64,000 nt of DNA from Pseudisothecium myosuroides (lineage: Eukaryota; Streptophyta; Bryopsida; Hypnales; Lembophyllaceae): contig OX637288.1 of NCBI GenBank assembly GCA_951799445.1, positions 12,092,501 through 12,156,500 of the forward strand. Direction: 5' to 3'. Positions 22,965 to 33,330 of the stretch are shown piece after piece. The notes under the pieces are model-generated. The model had not been told where the DNA came from and ran no database searches. It worked only from the letters and a program-made list of their open reading frames with translations. A program made the translations under genes and the position numbers. Position 1 is the first letter of the stretch. Each line of letters opens with the position of its first letter.

Positions 22965-23736
22965 TCACCATTGCCTAAAACCTAAACTCCATATTCTTGA
23001 AGCTCGTCTCCGGCACCGTCCTCCAGTGCGGCCACTGCTCGCCGCCTTATACGTCCATTTGTACTGCAACCCATTCTTCATCGCCTTCCTCCTGCATCCA
23101 CTCATACGACTACTGCCACAAATCATCATTCGCAACCCTCCTCCCACATTCGAATGGGAGCCCACGAACCAACACTGCTCCAGAGTTTTATTTTGGGTTT
23201 CATGTTTGTCCAGAACGTCGGGGCGAAGTCTTCTCGGTTCCCTTCGATGGCGAGGGCGAGGTAAGCTTCGTCGACAATGCAGGGTTGCAGGGGGGTAGGG
23301 TAAGGCCTCCCAACGAATCTGGTAGCTGGAACAACCCTAAACCCTGGAACCCTGGATTCTTTGGGGGTAGAGGCAGTAGGCTTGGGAGGCTGTGGGCAGC
23401 TGGCAAAGTGAGCACAACGCGGCATTTGTGGATGAGAGAGACGAAGGAGCGCGCGGAGCAGGCGCCGCGGCTGAAGACGACAACCTTATTGCCGGGGGTG
23501 TAATTGGAGGAGAGTCACAGAAAAGCTTCTTCGCTGATGTCGGAGAGTCCGAAGCTCATGGCCGAACCAGTTGGTGCCCACGCCGGAGAAGTATTTGAGC
23601 TCTTGGGGGAGATGCCGGAGGAAACGGGGCCGGTGTCGATGGCTTCCGCTGTGCGGGTTATGTTCGTCCAGTCCTCGGGCTCGTTCCAGGTGCTGTCGAA
23701 CATCACTATCCGGCGCTTGCACTTGTGGGTGCCCAT
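22965..23736 (-). pseudogene. DUF2235 (alpha/beta-hydrolase-like) pseudogene
   Basis: The minus strand from ATG at 23,736 reads KCKRRIVMFDSTWNEPEDWT then NITRTAEAI, matching the DUF2235 opening KRIVLCFDGTWN...TNV (Gly replaced by Ser). Further on, in other frames, come YFSGVGTNWFG, SNYTPGNKVVVFSRGACSAR (family GFSRGAYTAR nucleophile motif, with the Gly before Phe-Ser missing), and WFVGSHSNVGGG (family WFAGVHSDVGGG) near 23,165-23,130, followed by KAMKNGLQY. The order of motifs is that of the family, but they lie in at least three frames, so the gene is frameshifted several times. The region is more GC-rich than its surroundings, as expected of former coding DNA. DUF2235 proteins include lipase-like hydrolases; the role in plants is unknown to me. 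Confidence 0.75.
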
Positions 23737-23789
23737 CCTGTAACAGATCCAACGACAAATACAACAATTGCTCAGATCACGATTAATTG

Positions 23790-23935
23790 CAGAGGAGAAA
23801 TGCAACATGGACGTCCATCTATGGAGTTTTGGAAGAGTTCCATGGTCAATGTCCAGTGATGAGGAGAAATCCAAAATGTCCATCTATGGAGTTTTGCATT
23901 TGGAAGAGGTCCAAGGTCAAGGCCCAGTAATGATA
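23790..23935. repeat. tandem duplication upstream of DUF2235 relic
   Basis: Two copies of about 62-66 bp: gaggagaaatgcaacatgg then gtccatctatggagttttgg, repeated as gaggagaaatccaaaatgtcc then atctatggagttttgc. It is non-coding, in the likely promoter side of the minus-strand DUF2235 relic. Confidence 0.7.
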
Positions 23936-23939
23936 GGAT

Positions 23940-26900
23940 AGAACACACTAGGATAGAATCGGGGTATGCACACCAGGAATGGAATTTGAGCACAAAAGGA
24001 CTGGCATTTTCATAGAAATTTTCATAGGACATCTGTCTAATTTCCATACTGGATTTCAGTTTGCTGTGTTGACACTTACTTCTGATCTCCTCGAAGTTCA
24101 AGCTTCCGAGATTTGAAGTCAGACGAAACTCGAATTCGTTGCAGAGTGATTGAAATCTTAGTTTCTCGGAATGACGACTGATAGATATACAACCAAAAAA
24201 GTAAACCCGATTTGAAATGGGAATTTTTCGGAGGAGTGTCATGATTGTTGTTGCTAGCTTGACCCGTACTGAAATTACATCATTGAAACATTGATAGCGC
24301 TGATGTGCATCAAGCGACATCCGCATGGGCTTCGACTACTCAAGCGTGCTACTTTGAAGTTATGGGTGTGTGTGCTGTGACGGTTCCACTCTGTGCGTTC
24401 TACTCTGAAGTTATGCTCGGGTGCACCCTAGCTTGAGACCTTGAGTAGCACGCTTGTAAGAGAAAACTCTTACAAAGTGGGAGTCTTATTCCTGAATGGA
24501 ATCATGACTGGAACCATATTCGCAGGGAAGCGAGCGCAAGAAGAAATGTTAATCGTGACGGTTTCAATCCAAATAGAATCATCGTGACCACACACACACG
24601 ACTCCAAAATGACCCAACCGTGATAGAAATTTACAATCGCTACATTGACAGTGCCTACAAACTATGACATTATCTGAAGCATAAACCCTGATAACGATGA
24701 TATATATGTACCCTCATTCACCTCGATCGATGGACTTAATGGAATTCGATCTCGAGCAACTTCATATCGATCCACGTTTAACACAAACTCACACACCGAG
24801 TCGAAATTCAATCCACACCTGAAGACGCCAACGCTCACGTACTGTCGATCTTGATCAGTCACTCCTTCCAAAGCCGCAGCTCAAAGTATTCAGCTTGTTC
24901 GATCAATGGCTAGGCAAAGACTGTAAGAGAGGAAGATTTCAGAATCAGATTCTCTAGAACAGAGGTTGAAAGGATGGTTAGGTCTCCGGATGGATCGAGC
25001 TCCGAGGAAGTTTTATACCCGGCCGAGCTCCACATGCGATTTGATGTGACAGAGTAGACATGGTGTGCGAGACTTGACAGCAATCCCGTGCATGTGGGGC
25101 CGGAAAATTAAAAGAACCAAAGAACTGTTGTAAGCTTCCATATAAATTTAGAAATAAGTTAAGAAGCGCTCATTTCGGATATGGCACTCGATAGAACGAT
25201 CTACTCCCGACGAGAAAAGCGTGTGCGGCCCAATCTCGAATGCAAGGTCGACTATGTTTTGATTTCCGGACCCACATGAGTCTGCTGTTTTACATTACTG
25301 TAACCAGCGTTGGAATTTGCACACTTCAATAGCAAATGAAAGACATTTGCCTTCCAGTTCCAAGGAGGGCACGTCATGTGAAAGACAAAAGTAAGTTTGG
25401 AACAGTCATGTGAAATAAAAATAAAAATGCCAGTCACTTGAAAGACAGTACTCACCCACGACAATAAGAATACAAGTGACCAATGTAAAATGAGAAGCTA
25501 AATTAAGTTTAAGTTGGAACAAGCCTTCACCGAATCACCTTATCCCCTCACTAGGAAAAACTTCGGGTTGATTACTAGCTGAGCGATATCTAACGCTTGG
25601 GGCAAATAATGCAAGCGCTCCTGGAGCCTTTGGACTTTGGACTCAGGAACTGAGTTGTGTGCAACTGAGGTGCCAGTTCTGGAGCTTAGTGGAAGGTTCC
25701 AGAATCGTACTCTAGTAAGATTACTTATGGTTTAGGTTTGCTGAGTGATGGTTTAGGGTTTGGAGAAAGTTCAGTGGTTGTGGAAGTTGCATTGCTAGCA
25801 ATGCTTGAAGTTGAATGCCTGAAGTTTTAATCCCCCAATGCTCGTCATCCTCATAGACAAAAAGAGAGGTACTGAGGTGAAAGCTTTTCATCGGTATATT
25901 AAAGCAATTGGCTATCATCATCAATGTCGTGAAATTGAAATTGAAATATGCATTTCTGAATAAAGTATTTCATTTGAATTTTTCTGTTATCAAATTCTGG
26001 AGTCAAGTTGTCAATTTTTGAAGTCAAATTATCAGGTTGTGCTATGCTTTTGCAATGTCAATTTAAATTTCTTTACGTTATTTGAAAGACAATCTTTCTT
26101 GACAACATGTCAAAGAAATTCACAGGAGCGTGTCCCTAGAAGCTCAACCTAATCTCAAGTTTAGGGATATAGAAGAGACTAGTGAAGATGCTCTAAATGC
26201 TCAACTAGTGGATGATAAATCTTGTGCAAAGTGCACTTCATCCAATTGATATTCATTAAGGGAGCATAATTGTAAAACGTATCAATTAGTCGGGTTTGTT
26301 TTTTAAAATAGCCCTTGCATTGGGAAATGCAAGTGTGGGTGCGCAATTCAATAGGATCTCCTTATTTGGGGTTTGTGTAGGCCTTGGAAATGCCATGGCA
26401 AATTTCAATCCCTACACAAAAGCCCAATGAAAGAATCCCATGGATTGCATACTTGCAGGAGACAATCGCCTTTGCATTTTCCTCAATACATTGGCGATTA
26501 TTGGAAAGGAGTAAGCCACATAGGCTAAAAGATGTCAAAGAAAGAATATATTATTTAAAACAAAATCCTTGGTATCATTGAAAGAGAAAGCATGCTCTAG
26601 TGCGATTGCTGACAAAATGGGCATTATCATATCAAATTTATAAAAACAAAAGACTAAGGATTCCAATGCATCAAGCAATGTCATTAAGAAAAAAATGAGT
26701 CCTCAAAAGGGCTGCTTTCCTTTGAGGAGTTCCCTTCAATAGAACTAACAGCCCCTTTTGAGGGACAATAGCCACTATTCATCATCATTGATGAATAGTG
26801 ACTACAATAAATAATATTAAAATAATATTAAAATAATAAATAATAATAAATAATAATTTTTCAAAAATAGCAATCTGACATGGCACCATTCATGCCACAT

Positions 26901-26995
26901 CAGATCTGAAAATTTTGTAATTTTGTAATATTTAATTTTTTAAATATTTTTTTTATAATTTAATTGAACAGTCCAACGCTATTTTGGCCCTGCAG
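23940..26995. other. intergenic DNA, possible isolated exon, dispersed repeats
   Basis: A minus-strand frame at about 24,690-24,871 (VTDQDRQYVSVGVFRCGLNF then RIPLSPSIEVNEG) has coding-like character and ends at a GT donor-like GGTACAT. There is no start codon and no known family, so it is at most an orphan exon. 25,460-25,550 repeats part of 6,140-6,240 and 62,470-62,560. 26,700-26,900 contains an inverted pair (aaaagggctgctttcc / acagccccttttgagg) and A/T-rich ATAATAATA runs, probably a MITE. Otherwise I see nothing. Confidence 0.4.
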
Positions 26996-26999
26996 TTAG

Positions 27000-28074
27000 G
27001 GGTGATTGCAAGAAAGACCGACCGTTATTTTTCACACTTGGGTAGAACAAGTTGTCCTTTGGTATACCTTTTGAATTATAAACATTATGCCAAAAAAAAC
27101 CCACTATTTCTAGATATCTTGATTGTAATTGTATCCTTTATTTTTCAAAAAATTTTAAAAATCATTTAATATTTAAATTCAATTTCTCTAATTTGTCACA
27201 CTTTCAAATTTAGGGGTTTTGAATACTAATGAGCGGCTTAATTTAATGATTTTTAGTTGAAATTTCCATAGTTCATTTTTCTAATAGGCAAACATATTCC
27301 TACCAAATGGCATCTAAAAATACATTATTTTATGTCCTCTATGTTTGTGCAAAGAGGCCACCCTTGCGCGCGCACTTGTGAACAATAGAAATGGTTTTGA
27401 CCTCATTTTTTGGTTGAAACTCATCACTAGGAAGTCTTCCCAAACGATCTATTTTTTAGTTTTTCTAATAGTTTTTTTTCCTATTTATTACAAATTAAAA
27501 CGTCAAAGTATGTATTTTTTTGCCAGAATTCTCGAACATAGAATTTGTCCCAAAAAATACATACTTTGACGTTTTAATTTGTAATAAATAGGAAAAACAA
27601 TTATTTAAAAAACTAAAAATAGACCATTTGGGAAGACTTCCTAGTGATGAATTTCAACCAAAAAAATGAGGTCAAAACCATTTCTATTGTTCACAAGTGC
27701 GCACGCAAGGGTGGCATCTTTGCACAAACATAGAGGACATAAAATAATGTATTTTAAGATGCCTTTTGGTAGGAATATATTTTCCTACTAGAAGAATGAG
27801 CCATAAAAATTTCAATTGAAAATCATTAAATTAAGTTGCTCATTAGTATTCAAAACCCCTAAATTTGAAAGTGTGACAAATTAGAGAAATTGAATTTTAA
27901 ATATTAAATGATTTTTAAATTTTTTTTTAAATAAGGGATACAATTACAAGCAAGACATCTAAACTTTTTTGTTTTTGTTTTTGGCATTGGATTTATAATT
28001 CAAAAGTTATAGCAGAAGACAACCCAGTTTTGCCAATGTGTGACAAAATCGGTCGGTCTTTCTTTCAATCACCC
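27000..28074. mobile_element. complete GGGTGATTGCAAGAAA foldback element, TSD TTAG
   Basis: This is the best-preserved member of its family. The two arms, 27,000 to about 27,515 and about 27,555 to 28,074, are near-perfect reverse complements around a centre near 27,535 (catactttgacgttttaatt pairs with its complement across the loop). The ends are GGGTGATTGCAAGAAAGACC and the complement with one change. Four bases are duplicated: TTAG at 26,996-26,999 and at 28,075-28,078. There is no transposase frame. A transcript would make a roughly 500-bp double-stranded stem, a natural source of small RNAs. Confidence 0.9.
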
Positions 28075-28325
28075 TTAGCTAGCCGGGGAAAAAAAAATTG
28101 CTTTCGGCTCACGCTCCCAGCCGTTGCCTTACTGTCCAGAACTCACAGCCCTTTGTAGGGCTCATTTTTTCACTGTTGTTTATTTGGATATCCAATACAA
28201 AAAATTGTAAGGGTTTGAAGTTTTGTTCACTTTCTTAGTTTAAATTAAATACCCAAAATAGTTATATTGAAAGTTACAATTAAAGTTAACCAAGGCAAAT
28301 ATTTTTTTTCTATACTTGGACCTTT

Positions 28326-29023
28326 GGATGTTTGCAAGAAACACCAGTTGTTAATTATGTCATACATAGCATGATAGACTTGTGGTCCGCTATGAATGTG
28401 ATGAACTTGAATTTTTAATTGGAGATGGATTTTTTATTGTAATTGTATTCTTTATTTTTCAAAAATAAGAAAAAGACTTTATATTTAAAAGTCAATTTTG
28501 CTAATTTGTCACACTTTCAAGTTTAGGGGTTTTGAGTATTATTGAGTATCCAAAATTACTGATTTAGAGCTAAAATTTTTGTGGCCTATTCCCATAGTTG
28601 GTGGGCATGTTTTCATTGAAGGAAATCTAAAAATAGATTATTTTATGGCCTCCACATTTGTACAAATAGGGCTCCCTAGCACGTGCATTTTTTAGCATTC
28701 GAGATGGTTTTGACCTCATTCTTTTGGTGAAATTTGATCACCATCAAGTCCTCACAAATCATCAATTTTTAGTGTTTTTTTTACTATGCTAGATTTATTA
28801 TAAATTATTGTAACATATTGGGACACAATAATGGTGGGTACAACTAAGTATTGCCTAGTACTTACAAAAGACACTTGTCAATAGTACAACATATCTACAA
28901 TATGATTGATGGCCCAAAATCAATGTGAGAGTTTTTCTTTCTAGTACTCCTATTATTTAGTGATTAGACTCTAATATTTGCCAAAATGATTCCAAATTGA
29001 CCATTCATTCTTGCAATCACCCT
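28326..29023. mobile_element. degenerate foldback element of the same family
   Basis: It begins tttgcaagaaacacc and ends ttcttgcaatcaccc. The left part follows the family arm (tgtaattgtattc, aatttgtcacactttca, gagatggttttgacctcatt). The right arm is largely lost. No clear target duplication. Confidence 0.65.
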
Positions 29024-30126
29024 TTTAAAAGTCAAAGAACATTTGAGATCCTCAGAAGATTGCCCAAACTTGGATTTCAAAATCTTTATAATATATAGGC
29101 ATCATATTGCTTGTTCAAATGACCAATCAATGATTGAAGAGCTTCCACCCTAGCCCCTTCAAGGCCATGGGCAACTTCAAACTTTCCAATTTAAAAACTA
29201 CAAGTTCAAATTGTAATTCAATATTCAATATTTAGATTGATAGATGCATCTTGTGAAGATAAAGAAAATGATATCAACAAGTTCACAAGTAGTTGAATAT
29301 TAGAAAAGTTTTCATGAAGATTCTCTAAAAAAACAAGCCCTTCAAGCTAGGTCGATTGTTTATGTGTTGTACTATGACTTAACTTTGATCCTTCTACTAT
29401 TATGCATTGTCATATATTAAGATTTAATTCACTTATGACTTGTTCATGGCCTTTTAACAACAAATGATTTCAATGAAAAGAAGTTTACTACCTTAGTAAA
29501 GTTAGTTGACTCAAGGTAGGATATTACTTGCCAACTTGGTTGAACTTGTAATTTCGTATGCGTGTGTGTACAAGTTTTACTCGGAAATGTTCAGAGATGA
29601 AGAAAAGGGACAAGCTTGAGGACAAGTACACAAATGTGTTTCTAGATTATAGTCTTCATTGTTGTTTAAGCACTTTTAAATGAATCATATGGAAACTTTC
29701 ATTTGTTCAATTTTCTTTCTTTCTTGACCAACATGCACAATTGCATAATCAAAGGTGAGGCATTTTAAAGAAAACTTCTTGAACTTCCCTTAATTGAATA
29801 CCTTTATCATATCCTACATTTTTAAAAGTCAATATTGTCTACCAAAAGAATAAAATTGCAAATCATGGGTTTGAACTCCTTACCTAATGCTTGGTGGTGA
29901 AAAACCTTAATGACTTGCTACATCTTGCTTTATATGTGAAATCAAAGATCTTTTCGAATGTATATGACATGAGGTATCTATTTAGTAACTAGTGACAAAA
30001 GATGAAAAAATTTCAGTAACATAATGACCAATTAGCATTGGGGATTTACAACATACTTATTGTATATAGCCAACTTGACCATTTAGCACTAAAAACAACA
30101 TTTAATAATTCTTTACTATTTGGTCA
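29024..30126. other. non-coding AT-rich DNA
   Basis: No gene is seen. The part around 29,590-29,750 resembles 7,760-7,960 (cttgaccaacatgcacaat) and is a dispersed repeat. Confidence 0.5.
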
Positions 30127-30273
30127 ACAACTTTAAGATTTGAATCACTTGGACTTTAAGGGAAGTAGAATCTAAAGTTTACCTGAATCTTTTGGAAAGT
30201 TGAGCAATTTGAAATTGCTAGGACTAAGAATTGTTGTAAGCTCTGGAATCTATCAAATTTTGTTTGGAGGCTT

Positions 30274-32107
30274 AGGTGATTGCAAAAAACACTTATATTA
30301 TTTTGTATCTTATGTTGTGAAGCAAATGGATTTACATTAGGAGAGTTTTGAAGGCAAAGGAGGGCCGTTTTAGGCCTGTTTTCCTTGTTGGAAACCGTTG
30401 TATAGTGTTGGATTATTTTAATAATTCAAAAAAAAAATTCAAAAAAAAATTCAAAAATTAATTCAATATTAATATTTGATGTGGCATTCTTTGTGACATA
30501 TCAGACAGTGGATGTGGCAAAGTTCCTAGGGTTCCCACAGCTAGGAACTCACGGTCTTATTTACCCTCCAAATCTCTTCTAATGTGGGTATAATTTCTAG
30601 GGTTCTACTGAAATTGCCATGAAGTTCTTATTAAATCTACACAAAGAGAATGTAGATCAAAAATATTTTTTTAGTATTTTTTATAAATAAAATGACTATA
30701 GAATAGTACTCCTAAAGGTCTATCACGCTTGACATTTTTGGAGGTTCAATACTTTTGAGTACAAGGGTGATTGCAAGAAACACCTGTACTATTTTTCGTC
30801 ACACGTTTAATACGGAAGTTGTTTTGTGCCATAAGTATTGCAAAAATGATTGAATGAACATGAAATTCAAAAGAAAGGTTTCTATAGTAATAGAAAATGC
30901 ACTAGAATTATTTTAATTTTTTCAAAATTAATTTAATACGTGAAACTGAATTTTGAATATATGTCACACATGTGGTTTTGGTGGTTTTTAGTACTAGTAT
31001 CAAGTACCTTTTTTGAAGAGTTCCATCATCAAATTTGGTAGGCTAGCTCTTCTAATAGAAATACACCTTCTCAGTAGAGGAATTTCCAAAAACATTTTGC
31101 AAGTGTGTTTTATATTGGCCTAAAGTGTGCTATATTCAGGTTGAATATATATTGAATTAAAAATGTTTTTTTAGTTCTAATTTTAATCTTCCTACTTTAC
31201 TCTTAGTCAGCAACAATGGCCATTTTTAAAATAAATTTTTCAAACTCATTTTCTAATTTTCAAAAATAGAAACGTGAAAGTCTCATTTTCTAAGGTAAAT
31301 TGTAGCATGTGGCTCAAGATAGTACTTCAGGGTACACAAAAAGACTCAATAGTATTGCAGGAGCTTGTAATACCTTCTACTTGCCAATGTAAATTCTTTT
31401 TTAATGGCAAATTAAGTATTTCCATCCATTTTCGTCATCCAATGATGAACATCACATGTTGTCAGAATAGTAAATTTGAAATCCAATTGACCATTCAAAT
31501 TTTATGTTCCATGCCTTCAGTAGTATTGGAGGTGACTCATAGTACGAAAAGTATTAAAAGTCCAAAAATGCAAAATGCAACAAATAGTACAAGTATTTCT
31601 TGCAATTACCCACATCTTCTTGGAATTACAACTTGGAATTTTTTTGCAATTTCATCACATGAACCTCTCACCTTTTTTGTGTAAGGTTTTCAAAAAATAG
31701 CATTGCAAATGCCTTAGACTCTTACTTGGAAAGGTTTGCAATTTGAGGGCTCTAGTGGTTTATGAATGATTAGCCCCATTTTTTTTTCAATTGGGATACA
31801 CCATTTCCGTAGAAATTTGCCAAAATAATATTATAATGTAGTTTTAAGTATTGCAAAATACTAATCGATACCTACTAAAGATGTCTTGGAAAAAAAAAAG
31901 ATAAAAAATAATTTTCATTTGTTTGCGTGGACAAATGAAAAGGACATACATGCCTAAAACATAGAAAATCAAGAAAAAACGGATGTCTAAACCCTCCAAC
32001 TTCAACTTGAAAATAATACTAGGAAATAGCATTAGTATTGATAGTATTAATAGTGATTTTTGAAAGTTGAAAAATGCAACAATTAGTACAAGTGTTTCTT
32101 GCAATCA
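30274..32107. mobile_element. outer foldback-family insertion with nested elements
   Basis: It starts AGGTGATTGCAAAAAACAC inside LRR text and ends agtgtttcttgcaatca just before LRR text resumes. It contains the nested element 30,765-31,611 and, near 30,410-30,560, a stretch similar to 26,840-26,910 (gacatggcaccattcatgcc / gatgtggcattctttgtgac). No protein is recognised. Confidence 0.6.
30765..31611. mobile_element. nested GGGTGATTGCAAGAAA element
   Basis: The ends are GGGTGATTGCAAGAAACACC (30,765) and tatttcttgcaattaccc (to 31,611). The flanks ACAA / ACAT are close to a four-base duplication, the same size as the exact TTAG and TGAA duplications of two relatives. The 136-codon frame at 31,274-31,684 runs out of the element and shows no known domain. 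Confidence 0.7.
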
Positions 32108-32223
32108 GTGCCGTCCCAAATTTGAATCATTTGGATTTCAAAGAAAGTGGAATCCAAAGTTTACTTGAATCTTTTGAAAAATTGAGCAACTTGAAAGTGT
32201 TGAATCTAAAGAATTTTGACGAG

Positions 32224-32485
32224 TTTTAACCCCTAAAGGACCAGCTTGCTATTTTTAGCAACATAGAAACTTTGGATAGGTATGTGTGGCTGGAGATTTC
32301 CATATTTTAGGCTGAATTTTTGGTAGAAGAAGGGGATGAGGAATATCTTTCATATGCACTAAATTTCATGACATTTGAAAATAGGAGTCAAAAGTTATGG
32401 CCTAATATGTTACTTTCTTTTGAAATTGGGCAGTCCGGGCAGATTAGAAAAATCACTTTTATGAAAAACAAAAATTTGAAATTGG

Positions 32486-32526
<41 letters not shown>

Positions 32527-33172
32527 AAAAGCTTTGACTTATTCCATTTTGATCAATGAATAAAAAATTATGTGGAATTTTAGATTGTGGGTTGTTATGG
32601 ATTTGCTACTCTAAAATAAACTTTGAAGTCGTTTATTTCACTCAATTTTCAATATTTTTTGAAAAAAATAAAATCACAAGATGTAGATTGTTTATTAAAA
32701 AATCACAACCGTTGGGATTGACATTTTTCAATTCAATAATTAAATTCTTAACAATTTTGTATTCTATATCATTCTCTATTTCTTCCTACTTACTATTTTT
32801 TTCCTATATGTTGTACAATTCCAAATGATTTGAAATTTTTTAAGCATGTAGCCAACTTGTTTCGGATAAAGAATTCTAAGAAGCACCACCATTTTGGACA
32901 TTTTTTCATAGAAAAGTGAGCTTGTGAAGTGCAGCTACCCTGTTTTTTGCAAGGCCAAAAAAATGATTTTAATGAATTTTAATGTTTATATCTTGCAATC
33001 CATGCGGTGGAAATTTCTGAAATTTTTACCACATGTTCTCAAGTTAGCATACTAAAAGGTCTTATAGTTACATGTGTCAAAAAAAAATTCAAAAATTTGG
33101 TACTTGTACTGAAAATGGCAATTTTCGAGTGTTTTTGGTGAAAACGTAGTCATGGAACTTCAGGGGTTAAAA
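32224..33172. mobile_element. AGTTTTAACCCC-ended insertion in LRR relic
   Basis: The left end is GTTTTAACCCCTAAAGGACC and the right end is the complement-like acttcaggggttaaaaac. LRR text stops and resumes exactly at these ends. It includes a (TA)n run at 32,487-32,523. The internal sequence resembles 12,467-13,020. Two frames (32,320-32,559; 32,556-32,828) have no recognisable protein. Confidence 0.65.
32487..32523. repeat. (TA)n microsatellite
   Basis: An uninterrupted TA run of about 37 bp inside the AGTTTTAACCCC-ended element. Confidence 0.95.
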
Positions 33173-33330
33173 ACTACCAAATAACTAAATTCATTTAGAG
33201 ACCTCCAAGATTTGAACCACTTAGATCTTCATAGAAGTGGAATCTAGAATTTATTTGACTATTTTAGGGGTCTCCCAAATTTTGGGGGCTTGAAGCAAGA
33301 AGTGAGAGTACTATTATAAATTTGCCCAAA

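Larger units (their letters stand above)
30127..33330 (+). pseudogene. LRR relic broken into three pieces by insertions
   Basis: Three short LRR-coding pieces lie in the right order: 30,127-30,272 (ttgaatcacttggacttta, ggaaagttgagcaatttg, tttggagg), 32,108-32,223 (ttgaatcatttggatttca, ggaatccaaagtttacttga) and 33,175-33,330 (ttcatttagagacctcc, gatcttcatagaagtgg). Joined, they make about two LRR pairs. They are separated by a 1.83-kb insertion with GGTGATTGCAA ends and a 0.95-kb insertion with AGTTTTAACCCC ends. It is not part of TNL-A or TNL-B, so it marks another lost TNL array. Confidence 0.7.

Noticed and set aside
23772..24326. 184-codon minus-strand frame
   Set aside because: It runs through the local tandem duplication and has no recognisable domain or coding character; more likely the promoter side of the DUF2235 relic.
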